A stretch of 64,000 nucleotides of DNA, from NCBI RefSeq assembly GCF_013349955.1, contig NZ_JABVXC010000003.1, positions 1 through 64,000 on the forward strand, read 5' to 3'. Position 1 is the first letter of the stretch; each line of letters begins with the position of its first letter. Shown one piece after another: positions 16,207 to 25,804 of this stretch. The notes beneath the pieces are model-generated. The model searched no databases. It was not told where the DNA came from and was given only the letters and a program-made list of their open reading frames with translations. The translations under genes were made by a program, and so were the position numbers. Origin of the DNA: Onishia taeanensis (lineage in GTDB: Bacteria; Pseudomonadota; Gammaproteobacteria; Pseudomonadales; Halomonadaceae).

Positions 16207-17476
16207 AGCGCGAGGAGTGCTTGGCAAGCAGCGCCCCGAGCTTGCGTTCCAGGCGTTCGGCGGGCGCCTCTGATGATGGGTCGGCAACAGCAGATGAGGC
16301 CGGCTGCGCCTTGTGCGCGCCGGCAGACCGATGCTCAGAGGCCCCATCATTGGCCCGCGCACTGCCCGGACCCGCGCCGTCCTGCCGCCCTGTTTGTCGC
16401 TCTGCCCGCTTGCGGTTTTTACTACTGGCCTGCTTGTTGTCGGCACTCTTCCTATCAGCCCTCGGTTTGCCGTCAGGAGAAGTTGCCTTGCCCGAACGCT
16501 CTAGCTGCTGCTGGGCGCGCAGCTCTTCGAGTTTCTTGCGCGCATAGCGAGCCTCACCTTCGGTGACCGGGCCTTCGACCTCGCCATCTAGCCCAACCCG
16601 TTCGGCATGCTCACGCACCGCTTTCAGGTACCGGGGCAGGTGCACATAGCAGGCCAGCGCGCGGCGCACCAGCTTCTCTGGCCAGGGTTCGCGGGCCAGC
16701 AAGTCCTCGTGAATACCCACCCTCAGCGGCCGGGTATGCCCTTTGAAAAAGGCATCCGGATAGCGACGGTACCATTGGTTCAGGAGCGCCTGGGGAGATG
16801 GGGCTTCCCCAATCGGCAGCGAGGCCTGAGCGTTTCCATCACTGGCTTGCACATCAGAGGCCGGGGCAGACGACCCGGTTTCTTTCGCTGCAGGTGCTTT
16901 CGCTGTAGGTGCTTTCGATACAGGTTCGTGCGCTGCGGGCGTTACAGATTCTTGCGCTGCGGCTTCTTCCGCTGATGGTTCTTGCCCTGGAGGCGTCATG
17001 GCGGCGGCATCAGGGTCATCGTCAGACGAAGTAGACCGATCTGATGTGCTTTGAGTGTGCGGAGTTGACGATGACGCATCATGAGCAACGGGCCGAGTGC
17101 GATGGGCCAGCAAGGCCGCCAACCCCTGGCTACGGGGGTGCGCATGGCCATCGGCGGTATGCGGCGCGCGCGCGAATTTTTCTTCGAGTTCGCGGCACTT
17201 GGCTTCAAGTTCCTGGTGTTTAAGGGCCAGCTCGTGGTGCTGCTGCTCGAGCTCATGGCTCTGCCGCTCAAGCTCATGGCTCTGCCGCTCAAGCTCATGG
17301 CTCTGCCGCTCAAGCTCATGGCTGTAGCGTTCGAGCTCACGATTGCGAGCCTCGAGCCGGTGATTTTGCTCCTGGAGCGCCGCCACCTGCCCTCGCGCTC
17401 TCACCAACTCATCGACCTGCGCTGTGGCGCAGGCTTCAAGCGTCGCCAGCAAGGTGGCGGTACGTTCATTGTTCAA
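16205..17476 (-). CDS. ProQ/FinO-domain RNA-binding protein with N-terminal coiled coil
   Basis: A 423-residue protein. Residues about 229-320 form a ProQ/FinO domain (ALLNQWYRRYPDAFF, RPLRVGIHEDLL, YLKAVREHAERVGLDGE), the fold used by RNA chaperones to bind stem-loops of sRNAs and mRNAs. Before it lie a long coiled coil (about 25-101) built from repeated ERQSHEL heptads and a Ser/Ala/Pro-rich linker (102-228). After it comes a Lys/Arg-rich disordered tail with a short final helix. E. coli ProQ (232 aa) has the FinO domain at its N-terminus, so this layout is unusual. I choose TTG at 17476 because GGAGGGG precedes it by 6 bases; an in-frame ATG at 17491 lacks a ribosome-binding site. Confidence 0.85.
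   Translation of the reverse strand: MNNERTATLLATLEACATAQVDELVRARGQVAALQEQNHRLEARNRELERYSHELERQSHELERQSHELERQSHELEQQHHELALKHQELEAKCRELEEKFARAPHTADGHAHPRSQGLAALLAHRTRPVAHDASSSTPHTQSTSDRSTSSDDDPDAAAMTPPGQEPSAEEAAAQESVTPAAHEPVSKAPTAKAPAAKETGSSAPASDVQASDGNAQASLPIGEAPSPQALLNQWYRRYPDAFFKGHTRPLRVGIHEDLLAREPWPEKLVRRALACYVHLPRYLKAVREHAERVGLDGEVEGPVTEGEARYARKKLEELRAQQQLERSGKATSPDGKPRADRKSADNKQASSKNRKRAERQTGRQDGAGPGSARANDGASEHRSAGAHKAQPASSAVADPSSEAPAERLERKLGALLAKHSSR
17250..17323. repeat. 21-bp tandem repeat inside the coiled-coil coding region
   Basis: Three exact 21-bp units (17250-17270, 17271-17291, 17292-17312; unit AGCTCATGGCTCTGCCGCTCA) plus an 11-bp partial fourth. On the minus strand each unit encodes one heptad (E-R-Q-S-H-E-L), so copy-number change would add or remove whole coiled-coil turns in frame. 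Confidence 0.92.
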
Positions 17477-17561
17477 GGCATGCCCCTCCATGCGCGGCTG
17501 ACGATAGTTGGCCAGTCCACTTGTCCCGGCCGAACAGGCCGTATGCTGACCGCTCGAACGC

Positions 17562-17580
17562 GGGCCGGAAAGCCCGGCCC
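17562..17580. other. GC-rich hairpin between folA and the ProQ-like gene
   Basis: GGGCCGG, loop AAAGC, CCGGCCC: a 7-bp perfect stem in the 299-base gap 17477-17775. No T-run follows on either strand, so it is a weak terminator candidate for folA or a leader structure of the ProQ-like mRNA. Nothing else is seen in this gap. Confidence 0.35.
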
Positions 17581-17775
17581 GGCATTTACTCAAGCCACCC
17601 TAGGCAAGTGTGTGCCACCCTGACCTTTCTGACAAACGGTGCATGGCCAAACGGCGATTCGAGACACTCTCCGCCCGCCGGCAAGCCCTCGACCAGCCCT
17701 TAACCGGCGAGTCCTTAATCGACGGCGCTGCCATCCCTGCCTTCCGCCGACGGATTCTGACGCTGACCGGCAACG

Positions 17776-18333
17776 CTAGACGCGCCGATACTCGCAGAAA
17801 GCATAGGCCGGCTGCCCTTGCACCGGTGTGCCGTCGACAGCCTGCTCCCGCCGCCAGCACGGCCCTTCGAACTCGGGAAAGAAGGCATCTCCTTCAAGGA
17901 TGATGTCGACTTCGGTGAGGTAGAGCCGGCTGGCGAGAGGCAAGGCCTGAGCATAGATCTGGGCGCCGCCCATCACCATGATTTCCTCGACGCCGTCGAT
18001 CATCGCCTGCTGATCGGCGAGATCCAGAGCGCTGGCCAGGTCATGACAGACACTCACACCCGGGTGTTCAAAGCTCGGGTCGCGGGTAACCACGATATTG
18101 CGCCGCCCCGGCAGTGGGCGGCCGATCGACTCGAAGGTCTTGCGGCCCATCACAAGTGGCTTGCCCTGGGTCATGGCCTTGAAGAACTTGAGATCCTCGG
18201 GCAGGTACCAGGGAAGCTGGTTATCGACCCCGATCACCCGGTTACGGGACATGGCCGCGATCATCGCCACCGGCACCACGGTCTCGATAGATGCTATCGC
18301 CTCTTGGGCATCACGCATGGTCGTATCGCTCAT
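17776..18333 (-). CDS. folA: Dihydrofolate reductase
   Basis: A 185-residue enzyme that reduces dihydrofolate to tetrahydrofolate with NADPH. Family motifs are seen: [19 protein letters not shown] (substrate and Met20-loop region), [15 protein letters not shown] (NADPH binding), [12 protein letters not shown] and LYLTEVD. It has about 20 extra N-terminal residues relative to E. coli FolA (159 aa). The start ATG at 18333 overlaps the thyA stop as ATGA, so dTMP synthesis and folate regeneration are translationally coupled. Confidence 0.96.
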   Translation of the reverse strand: MSDTTMRDAQEAIASIETVVPVAMIAAMSRNRVIGVDNQLPWYLPEDLKFFKAMTQGKPLVMGRKTFESIGRPLPGRRNIVVTRDPSFEHPGVSVCHDLASALDLADQQAMIDGVEEIMVMGGAQIYAQALPLASRLYLTEVDIILEGDAFFPEFEGPCWRREQAVDGTPVQGQPAYAFCEYRRV

Positions 18334-19196
18334 ACCGCCACCTTGGCCTTGATATGGGGGTGGGCCTCATAGCCATCGATGCGGATGTCCTCGAAGCGGA
18401 AGGCGAAGAGGTCATCGATCTCGGGGTTGAGCCAAAGCGAGGGGGCGGCCAAGGGCGGCCGGGACAGCTGCAGCTCGGCCTGTTCCAGGTGATTCGAATA
18501 CAGGTGGGCATCCCCCAGCGTATGCACGAACTCCCCCGGTGCGAGGCCGCAGACCTGAGCCATCATCTGCGTTAGCAGGGCATAGCTGGCGATATTGAAG
18601 GGGACACCCAGGAAAATATCGGCACTGCGCTGATAGAGCTGGCAGGACAGGCGACCGTTACTGACATAAAACTGGAAGAGCGCATGGCAGGGCGGCAGAG
18701 CCATCTCGTCGACCAGCGCCGGGTTCCACGCAGAAACGATCAGGCGACGCGAGTCCGGGTTGTGCTTGATCTGCTCGATCACCTTGGCGACCTGATCGAC
18801 GTGGCCGCCCTGGGGATGCGGCCAGCTGCGCCATTGATAGCCATAGACCGGGCCCAGGTCGCCGTTCTCGTCGGCCCATTCGTCCCAGATCCGTACGCCG
18901 TTTTCTTTCAGATAGGCGATGTTGGTGTCGCCGGCCAGGAACCACAAAAGCTCATGAATGATCGAGCGCAGGTGCAGCTTCTTGGTAGTCAGCAGCGGGA
19001 AGCCACGGGCCAGGTCGAAACGCATCTGATGGCCGAAGACGCTCCTGGTGCCGACACCGGTGCGATCATGCTTGATAGCGCCATGTTCGAGCACATGGCG
19101 CATCAAATCCAGGTAGGGTTGCTCGAGCGCCGTGGCGCCGCAGGCTTGATCATTCGGCTCGGTCTGAAGAGCCGCTTCATGCGTGTCGTCTGACAT
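18330..19196 (-). CDS. thyA: Thymidylate synthase
   Basis: A 288-residue enzyme that methylates dUMP to dTMP using methylene-tetrahydrofolate. The sequence follows E. coli ThyA closely: [19 protein letters not shown], the catalytic [10 protein letters not shown] with its cysteine, [20 protein letters not shown], and the C-terminal [11 protein letters not shown] start at ATG 19196 ([11 protein letters not shown]), since longer frames would run back into lgt. This leaves an N-terminal extension of about 30 residues with no counterpart in E. coli. Confidence 0.96.
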   Translation of the reverse strand: MSDDTHEAALQTEPNDQACGATALEQPYLDLMRHVLEHGAIKHDRTGVGTRSVFGHQMRFDLARGFPLLTTKKLHLRSIIHELLWFLAGDTNIAYLKENGVRIWDEWADENGDLGPVYGYQWRSWPHPQGGHVDQVAKVIEQIKHNPDSRRLIVSAWNPALVDEMALPPCHALFQFYVSNGRLSCQLYQRSADIFLGVPFNIASYALLTQMMAQVCGLAPGEFVHTLGDAHLYSNHLEQAELQLSRPPLAAPSLWLNPEIDDLFAFRFEDIRIDGYEAHPHIKAKVAV

Positions 19197-19329
19197 CACG
19201 GTATCGCCAAAGGTTGTGACAAAAAGGCGTAGTGTACTGAGCCAGTGAATCCGCCGCCAACCCTTCAGGCCAGCGACTTCGCCAGGATAGAGCTCCTGGG
19301 CAGATGAGTACCCGTCAGGCGAACGCTGC

Positions 19330-20139
19330 TCAGGCCCGCGCCGGATCAGTGCGGCGGGCATCATCCACCGGGCGATGGCGTGACCAAAGCATCAGCAAAC
19401 CACCGGCCAGAATCATTGGCAGCGACAATAACATGCCCATGGTCAGCCAGTTCCAGGCGATGAAGCCCAGCTGTGGGTCAGGCAGGCGCACGAACTCAAT
19501 CAAGAAGCGGAAACCGCCATAGCAGACCAGGAAGAGTCCCGACACCAGTCCGCGACGCCGCGGGGTCGCGGACACCCACCACAGAATGGCGAACAGCACC
19601 GCCCCCTCGAGAACGGCTTCGTAGAGAGACGAGGGGTGACGAGGGGCCGGCCCCATGCCGGGAAAAGGCATCCCCCATGGCAGGTCGGTCAACCGGCCGG
19701 GGAGCTCGGTATTGATGAAGTTCCCGATCCGCCCAGCGCCCAGGCCGATCGGTACCAGCGGTGCCACGAAATCGGTCAACTGGAAAAAGGCCAATCGATG
19801 CTTGCGAGCAAACAGCAATGCCGCCACGAGCACGCCAAGCAGCCCGCCGTGGAAGCTCATGCCGCCATCCCAGACCTGAAACAGCCATAACGGATCGGCG
19901 AGCAGGCGGTCGAGACCATAGAAGAAGGCATACCCCAGCCGGCCACCCACAACGACGCCGATGGCGGCATAGAAAATCAGATCCCCCACATCATCGCCAG
20001 AGAGACCTACCCGGCTGGCGCGACGACGGCCTAGCCACCAGGCGGCAACAAAGCCGATCACATACATGAGGCCGTACCAGTGAACCTTGAAAGGACCAAG
20101 GGCAATGGCTACCGGATCGATCGCGGGGTAATTCAGCAT
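19330..20139 (-). CDS. lgt: Prolipoprotein diacylglyceryl transferase
   Basis: A 269-residue inner-membrane enzyme with about seven membrane helices that transfers diacylglycerol from phosphatidylglycerol to the lipobox cysteine, the first step of lipoprotein maturation. The family signature [16 protein letters not shown] is present, together with [11 protein letters not shown] near the N-terminus and [11 protein letters not shown]. The lgt-thyA-folA order is conserved in many gammaproteobacteria. The gap to thyA is 133 bases. Confidence 0.95.
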   Translation of the reverse strand: MLNYPAIDPVAIALGPFKVHWYGLMYVIGFVAAWWLGRRRASRVGLSGDDVGDLIFYAAIGVVVGGRLGYAFFYGLDRLLADPLWLFQVWDGGMSFHGGLLGVLVAALLFARKHRLAFFQLTDFVAPLVPIGLGAGRIGNFINTELPGRLTDLPWGMPFPGMGPAPRHPSSLYEAVLEGAVLFAILWWVSATPRRRGLVSGLFLVCYGGFRFLIEFVRLPDPQLGFIAWNWLTMGMLLSLPMILAGGLLMLWSRHRPVDDARRTDPARA

Positions 20140-20202
20140 CTTGTATCCAGATGTATTGAAGTAATGAGATGTGTGAAAAAGTGCGGAAAGTGAGCGGCCA
20201 CC

Positions 20203-21606
20203 TCAGCCAGAGGCGCGACCCAGCCCCGGCAACCAGCGCCAGATCATCTTGATCAGCGCCTGAGGACGATAGGGCTTGGCCAAATGATCGTCCATGCCGG
20301 CGGACCTGAAGTTCTCGCAATCGGCCTTGCTAGCGTTAGCGGTCAGGGCAATCAACACGCTTCGCTCACCCTCACCGCTTTCGGTCTCACGTAATGTCTC
20401 CCGCGCTCGCCAGCGGCGACTGGTCTCCAAGCCATCGAGCGTAGGCATGTAAATATCCATGAACACCAGGTCGTAGAACTGTTCTGCGGCGAGTTTCAGC
20501 GCCTCTTCGCCGCTCTCGGCCACATCGACGTCGAAGCCCTCGGCTTCGAGAACATTACGCGCCAGCATGCTATTGACCGGACCGTCATCGACGACCAGCA
20601 CCTTGGGCCAATACGGCACCTTGTCGCTTTTTTCAGCGAGCACAGAAGGTTGACCCAGCAACTCCGGCATCGGTTCCGAAAGGCTTGTGACCAAGGCGGT
20701 AATATCGGCCAAGCGTTCACGCAAGCGCTCCTGCCCCGGAGGGGCGGCATCGTCGGTGAAATACTGGCTGAGTTCCTGGACCAAGGGCTCGAGCTCACGC
20801 TGCAGCAAGGTCATGTAAGTCGACTTGAGTCGCGAGTCTTCTCGCGCGCGATCGCGGGCCTGGACCAACTGACCGGAATAATCCGGCACACTGTCCACCG
20901 AGTCGAGGATGCAGAGTTCATGGTCATGACGATCGCGTAATGACAGCATGCGCAGCCCATGCCAGCCGCCCTTGCTATCATGCAACCGCACCTTGGCCCA
21001 CTCGGCAGCGGGGGCTTCGCAGCGAAGCATGCACTGAGCGCTCAACCCCTTGAGGTCTGCCTTGCTGCAGCCCATCAGTTGCTCAAAGGCGGTATTGGCA
21101 TCCACCAACACATCATTGCGCATCATGAAGGCCGGCATCGACAAGCCTGCCAGCATCTGCTCGAGCTGAGGACGTTCGGTCAGTCGACTCAACAAGGTAT
21201 CAAGGCTGTCGAGCAGGGATTCCAAACGCGTCACGGGACTGCCCATCTGAGCACCTCCCAGGTGAGCGCGCTTAGGCTTTAGCCAACTGGGCAGTTCCTT
21301 CTGGACTTCGCGCAAGAGCCTTTCGAGACGCTCGTAGGGCACGCCGAGGTGAGTTTCCCAGCGCTGCAGACGATGACGAACCATGACGAGGAAAATGCTG
21401 ACGATCAGCCCGGTGCCGACCAGCAGCACCAGCATCAACACAGCCAGTGCAAGCGACGTGCTTTGCACCGCAAGCGATGTCCGCCATATCATGACCCAGG
21501 CCACGGCGCACAGCGTCACCAGTGATGCTTCGGCCAGCAACAGAGGCCATAGCACCGGCCATATCAGCCGCTGCCAGAGGCTATCTGGACGCGTTTCCAC
21601 TCGCAT
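20203..21606 (-). CDS. Membrane-bound receiver protein with degenerate histidine-kinase remnant
   Basis: A 467-residue protein. Two membrane helices (about 16-41 and 52-76) are followed by a linker, a PAS-like segment (about 145-245) and a helical region (255-280) that looks like a HisKA dimerisation helix. The phosphorylatable His is replaced: SHELRTPL of active kinases reads QRELEPL, with Arg270. There is no ATP-binding HATPase domain. Residues about 335-460 are a complete receiver domain (acidic VVDDG, phospho-acceptor Asp384 in FMDIYMP, Lys in AKPYRP). It therefore resembles a hybrid kinase stripped of its catalytic core, able to receive but not make phosphoryl groups. The start is ATG 21606 with AAGG 6 bases upstream. 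Confidence 0.82.
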   Translation of the reverse strand: MRVETRPDSLWQRLIWPVLWPLLLAEASLVTLCAVAWVMIWRTSLAVQSTSLALAVLMLVLLVGTGLIVSIFLVMVRHRLQRWETHLGVPYERLERLLREVQKELPSWLKPKRAHLGGAQMGSPVTRLESLLDSLDTLLSRLTERPQLEQMLAGLSMPAFMMRNDVLVDANTAFEQLMGCSKADLKGLSAQCMLRCEAPAAEWAKVRLHDSKGGWHGLRMLSLRDRHDHELCILDSVDSVPDYSGQLVQARDRAREDSRLKSTYMTLLQRELEPLVQELSQYFTDDAAPPGQERLRERLADITALVTSLSEPMPELLGQPSVLAEKSDKVPYWPKVLVVDDGPVNSMLARNVLEAEGFDVDVAESGEEALKLAAEQFYDLVFMDIYMPTLDGLETSRRWRARETLRETESGEGERSVLIALTANASKADCENFRSAGMDDHLAKPYRPQALIKMIWRWLPGLGRASG

Positions 21607-21846
21607 TGACTGCCTTTTCGGTTCATCGGTCGAAGATTGGCTGAGTGTACGTGGCTGTGGGAACCCTGTCATGAAACCGATTGCCGATGTCGGCAATCGC
21701 CTACATACAAAGCATATCGCCTATTGCCTCTATGCCAAGCACCACCATGCTTATGGCGGGGAAGAAGACCCGGGCAGGAAAGATACCGCAATAGCCACGC
21801 GCCTATCAGACTTTGCGGCTTCGGCGTCGCAGGGTAAAGTGGCGGC

Positions 21847-22644
21847 ATGTGCCTGATCGCTTTCGACTACCGCCCCCACGCTTCTGCCTGGTTGCGCCTG
21901 GTGGCCAACCGGGATGAATTCTTCGCGCGGCCCAGCGCGCCCTTGGGGGCATGGAACGAGGAACCGGATATCATCGGCGGTCGCGACCTGGTCGCCGGTG
22001 GCAGCTGGCTAGCCGTGCACCGCCGGGGACGCTTTGCCGCCGTAACCAATGTCCGCGATCCCGCTATCGAGCCGCCGACCGACGGCCCTAGCCGGGGACA
22101 TCTGGTACCCGAGGCCCTAAAAGTGGATGACCTCTCGGCTTGGCTGGAGACGCTGGCCAATGGCGGAGCCTATGGTTACGCGGGCTTTAACCTGTTAGTA
22201 GGCGATCACTCAGGCCTCTGGCACCTGCACCGCGGTCGAGATACCGTTCAGCTCAAGCGCCTGACCGCAGGCCTGCACGGTCTCTCGAATGCCAGGCTCG
22301 ACACGCCCTGGCCCAAGCTGACCCTTGCACGCCAGGGACTGGCCGACAGCCTCGCCAAAGGCAACTGGCCGCAGTTGGCACTGGCCGTAATGCGCCAGCC
22401 ATGCCTCGACATCAACGATCAGGCACTGCCCGACACCGGGGTCGGCCTCACCCTTGAGCGCCAGCTGGCCCCGCCCTTCATTGTTGGCGAGACCTATGGC
22501 ACCCGCGCCACCACTTGGCTGGAATGGCACCGCAACGGCCACCTCGAACTCGGCGAACGCCGCTTTGGCGCCAACGCCAGCAACCTCGGCGAAACAAACC
22601 TATCGGTCTCGACAGAACATTGGGATAGCACGCTGCAGGCATGA
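21847..22644 (+). CDS. TANGO2/NRDE family protein
   Basis: A 265-residue cytoplasmic protein of the NRDE (TANGO2) family, identified by the N-terminal MCLIAFDYRPH and the name-giving motif ANRDEFFARP near residue 20, followed by GGRDLVAGGSWLAV and AAVTNVRDP. The N-terminal Cys2 recalls Ntn-hydrolases. The biochemical role in bacteria is unsettled; proposals for the family include heme or lipid handling. It is divergent from the receiver gene and convergent with ptsP. Confidence 0.9.
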   Translation: MCLIAFDYRPHASAWLRLVANRDEFFARPSAPLGAWNEEPDIIGGRDLVAGGSWLAVHRRGRFAAVTNVRDPAIEPPTDGPSRGHLVPEALKVDDLSAWLETLANGGAYGYAGFNLLVGDHSGLWHLHRGRDTVQLKRLTAGLHGLSNARLDTPWPKLTLARQGLADSLAKGNWPQLALAVMRQPCLDINDQALPDTGVGLTLERQLAPPFIVGETYGTRATTWLEWHRNGHLELGERRFGANASNLGETNLSVSTEHWDSTLQA

Positions 22645-22698
22645 TATCTGCCGCCTTTATCACCCTGGCTTTCAGCCCCGCCTACTGAGCTTCGCTTT

Positions 22699-22727
22699 CC
22701 AGGCACGATCCAGGCACGATCCAGGCA
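22699..22727. repeat. 11-bp tandem direct repeat
   Basis: CCAGGCACGAT occurs twice in tandem (22699-22709, 22710-22720) and a third time partially, in the 117-base gap between the convergent TANGO2-family gene and ptsP. No terminator hairpin is evident in this gap. Confidence 0.7.
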
Positions 22728-22761
22728 ACATCCCTCTCGAAAATCGACTTAGCCCCTAGTC

Positions 22762-25023
22762 CTAGTCCCTGGGCGGAAGCAGGTGTGCAAGCTGCCACTC
22801 ACCCAACCGGGCATTGAGGTGGGCGCGCACCGCCGAAGGCGTCGACAGCGACAGGGTTTCCTGCACGAGTGCCTGGGCCGCCGGCAAGGATACGCGACGA
22901 ATGGCGGCTCGTACTCGTGGCAAACTGGGAGCATTCATCGACAGGGTATCGAAGCCCATTCCCATCAACAGCAGTGCCCCGGCCGGATCCCCCGCCAGCT
23001 CGCCACATACCGACGTCGGCATGGCAAGCGCAGAGGCCTCATCGGCCAGGCGTGCGAGCGCGGACAGAACGCCCGGATGGCAAGGATCATAGAGCTCGGC
23101 CACCCGTGGGTTGTTGCGATCCACCGCCAGCAGGTACTGAGTCAGGTCATTACTGCCCACCGAGAAGAAGTCCACCCGCTCGGCCAGTGCTCCAAGCTGG
23201 AAGAGCGTGGCCGGCACTTCGATCATCACGCCAATTTGCGGGCGCTCGATCAGCATACCCTCCTCTTCTAGCTCGGCCTGGGCTCGGTCGATCAGGCGCA
23301 GGGCACTGTCGACCTCCTCGACGTTAGTGATCATCGGCAGCAGAATCTGCAAATTATCCAGGCCATGGGATGCCCGAAGCATGGCGCGCAGCTGGACCAT
23401 CAACACCTCGGGGTGGTCCAGCGTCACGCGAATGCCACGCCAGCCAAGGAAGGGGTTGGCTTCCTCGATGGGAAAATAGGGCAAATCCTTGTCGCCGCCG
23501 ATATCCAGGGTGCGCATCACCACTGGCAGTGGCGCAAAACTCTCGAGTTGGTCGCGATATAGCCGAGTCTGCTCCTGCTCGCCAGGGAAGCGCTCCGTAA
23601 TCATGAATGGCACTTCGGTTCGATAGAGCCCTACCCCACTGACACGCGGCTTGAGTGACGCGACCGCATCCACGGCCAGGCCGGTGTTGACCATCAGCTT
23701 CATCACATGAGCATCAGGCGTTTCGCTGGGCAGGTCCTGCTCGTGCTCGAGCACCTCGGCCAGTGCATCTTCCTCGGCGATCAGGTTCTGATAGTGCCGG
23801 TTGAGTTCCTCTGCGGGACGCACGAACAGCCGGCCACGATGCCCGTCGAGGATCACCGGCGCGCCGTTGAGTCGCGTCAGCGGCAGATCGACCATGCCGA
23901 GTACAGTCGGCACACCCATCGCCCGGGCCAGGATCGCTACGTGAGAGGTGCTGGAGCCGCGAATCGATACCAGGCCGGCGAGCTTGCCGCGAGGAACCTC
24001 GCCAAGGGTCGCCACGCTGATCTCGTCACCAACCAGAATGGTCCGCTCAGGATAGGTAGAGGGCGTCTCAGCGCTTTCTTCCTGAAGATGCGCCAACACA
24101 CGTCGGCCCAGGTCGCGCACGTCGGCCGCACGCTCACGCAGATAGTTGTCGTCGACTCGCTCCAGGTACTGCACATGGCGGCGCACCACGTCGGCCAGGG
24201 CGCCGGGCGCCCACTGCCCTTCACGGATACGCTTCTCGACCTCCTGCCCAAGGGCCGCCTCGCTGAGCATCTGCTGGTAGACCTCGAACAATGCCAACTC
24301 TTGGGCACTGATCCGGCTGGCCAGGCGTTCGCCCGTGGCGCGCAGTTCATCACGCACCTTGAGAATTGCCTCCTTGAGCCTGGCGATCTCGTAATCGATA
24401 TCGGTAGGAATCAAGTCAGGCACGCTGTCCAGGTCAGCGGGTGGGGCAATCAACACGGCGTCACCAATCGCCATGCCCGGCGAGGCGGCAACCCCAGTGA
24501 ACATGGCCTGGCCATCGGCCCTCACCGGGCTACTCAAAGCGCCGGTGGCCAGCGCATGGGCCAGCACCCCGCCCAGCTGGGCGGCCATGGTCACCAGGAA
24601 GGCCTCATCGCCCTCGTCATAACGCCGCTTGTCCTGCTGCTGCACGACCAGGACGCCAAGCATGCGGCGCTGGTGGATGATCGGCACCCCGAGAAAGCTC
24701 GAAAAACGCTCTTCACCGGTTTCTTCGAAGTAACGAAACTGCGGATGCGCCGGCGCATCTTCCAGGTTGAGCGGCTCCTCGCGTTGACCGACAAGCCCGA
24801 CCAGACCTTCACCCAAGGGCATGCTGACCTGCTTGACGGCACGCGAATGCAGCCCGATGGTTTCCATCAACACCAAGCGCTCTAACTCGACGTCGTAAAG
24901 ATAGAAAGAACAAACGTCGGTGCGCATGGCCTTGCGGATGCGACGGACCATGGTCGAGAGCGCGGCACCCAGGCTGCGCGCCTCGTTGACCTCCTGGACG
25001 ATACGACGTAGCACGTCGAGCAT
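22762..25023 (-). CDS. ptsP: Phosphoenolpyruvate-protein phosphotransferase PtsP (enzyme I-Ntr)
   Basis: A 753-residue first enzyme of the nitrogen-related phosphotransferase system; it autophosphorylates from PEP and passes phosphate to NPr (PtsO) and then PtsN. Domains in order: an N-terminal GAF domain (about 1-150; CSFYLYDVELERLVLMET), an enzyme I N-terminal domain with the phospho-histidine in GSSTSHVAILARA, and a C-terminal PEP-binding TIM barrel with TEVPFMI, SVGSNDLTQYLLAVDRNN and the catalytic Cys of LYDPCHPGVL. The start is ATG 25023 (MLDVLRRIVQEV), the usual beginning for the family; an ATG 18 bases upstream is possible. It follows rppH by 66 bases, an order shared with E. coli and Pseudomonas. 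Confidence 0.95.
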   Translation of the reverse strand: MLDVLRRIVQEVNEARSLGAALSTMVRRIRKAMRTDVCSFYLYDVELERLVLMETIGLHSRAVKQVSMPLGEGLVGLVGQREEPLNLEDAPAHPQFRYFEETGEERFSSFLGVPIIHQRRMLGVLVVQQQDKRRYDEGDEAFLVTMAAQLGGVLAHALATGALSSPVRADGQAMFTGVAASPGMAIGDAVLIAPPADLDSVPDLIPTDIDYEIARLKEAILKVRDELRATGERLASRISAQELALFEVYQQMLSEAALGQEVEKRIREGQWAPGALADVVRRHVQYLERVDDNYLRERAADVRDLGRRVLAHLQEESAETPSTYPERTILVGDEISVATLGEVPRGKLAGLVSIRGSSTSHVAILARAMGVPTVLGMVDLPLTRLNGAPVILDGHRGRLFVRPAEELNRHYQNLIAEEDALAEVLEHEQDLPSETPDAHVMKLMVNTGLAVDAVASLKPRVSGVGLYRTEVPFMITERFPGEQEQTRLYRDQLESFAPLPVVMRTLDIGGDKDLPYFPIEEANPFLGWRGIRVTLDHPEVLMVQLRAMLRASHGLDNLQILLPMITNVEEVDSALRLIDRAQAELEEEGMLIERPQIGVMIEVPATLFQLGALAERVDFFSVGSNDLTQYLLAVDRNNPRVAELYDPCHPGVLSALARLADEASALAMPTSVCGELAGDPAGALLLMGMGFDTLSMNAPSLPRVRAAIRRVSLPAAQALVQETLSLSTPSAVRAHLNARLGEWQLAHLLPPRD

Positions 25024-25089
25024 GAGCGTTCTTCTTGTCATTGTCGGTTTGAATTGCCGCCGGCTTGAATGTCGGCGCCCGGCCCGGGG

Positions 25090-25581
25090 TCAGTCGCCCC
25101 CCAGAGCCAGTCGCTGCGCGCGGGGGGCCAGCTCGCGCAGAGCGCGGCGGTAGACCTCTCGCTTGAAGGGCACCACCTGCCCCAAGGGATACCAGTAGCT
25201 CACCCAGCGCCAACCATCGAACTCAGGCTTGGGGGTGGTATCCATGCAGACCCGGCTGTCGGTACAGCGGATCCTCAGCAAAAACCATTTCTGCTTTTGG
25301 CCGATGCATACCGGCCGTGAATGGGTTCGTATCATGCGTCGTGGCAGACGGTAGCGCAGCCACCCTCGGGTACAGGCGAGCAGTTCGACATCGGCCTCGG
25401 TAAGGCCGATCTCTTCTTTCAGCTCCCGGTACAGGGCCTGTTGCGGTGTCTCGTTGGCCTGGATGCCTCCCTGGGGAAACTGCCACGCATTTTGTCCTAC
25501 CCGACGCGCCCAAAGCAGCTGGCCCTCGTGGTTGGCAATGATAATGCCAACATTGGGGCGAAAGCCGTCAGCGTCGATCAC
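25090..25581 (-). CDS. rppH: RNA pyrophosphohydrolase RppH
   Basis: A 163-residue Nudix enzyme that removes pyrophosphate from triphosphorylated mRNA 5' ends and so triggers RNase E-dependent decay. The Nudix box is [20 protein letters not shown]. The family blocks [27 protein letters not shown] and [13 protein letters not shown] match E. coli RppH. I choose GTG at 25581 because it gives [12 protein letters not shown], the standard N-terminus, with AAGG 8 bases upstream. An ATG two codons earlier (25587) has that AAGG only 2 bases away, too close. Co-transcribed with ptsP. Confidence 0.95.
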   Translation of the reverse strand: MIDADGFRPNVGIIIANHEGQLLWARRVGQNAWQFPQGGIQANETPQQALYRELKEEIGLTEADVELLACTRGWLRYRLPRRMIRTHSRPVCIGQKQKWFLLRIRCTDSRVCMDTTPKPEFDGWRWVSYWYPLGQVVPFKREVYRRALRELAPRAQRLALGGD

Positions 25582-25804
25582 GGACATCACCTTATGAATC
25601 CAATATTGAGGCCATTCTTCCACAAAGCTGGAAAGGGCATCAATACACTTCACAGCGCCCAGCTGCAGCGGTGTTCAATGCCGAACCACTCTGCAATAAT
25701 CCGCCCTTGATTCAGTTGCCTCCCGGCGACAGGTTCACGCCCTGCGGCACAAGCCCTTTGGCGCACCCCCTGTCGTCCTCCGCCAACACTACAAGGAGTG
25801 TGCC

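Noticed and set aside
17562..17580. Strong terminator for folA
   Set aside because: The hairpin is stable but has no T-run on either strand; kept only as a low-confidence structure.
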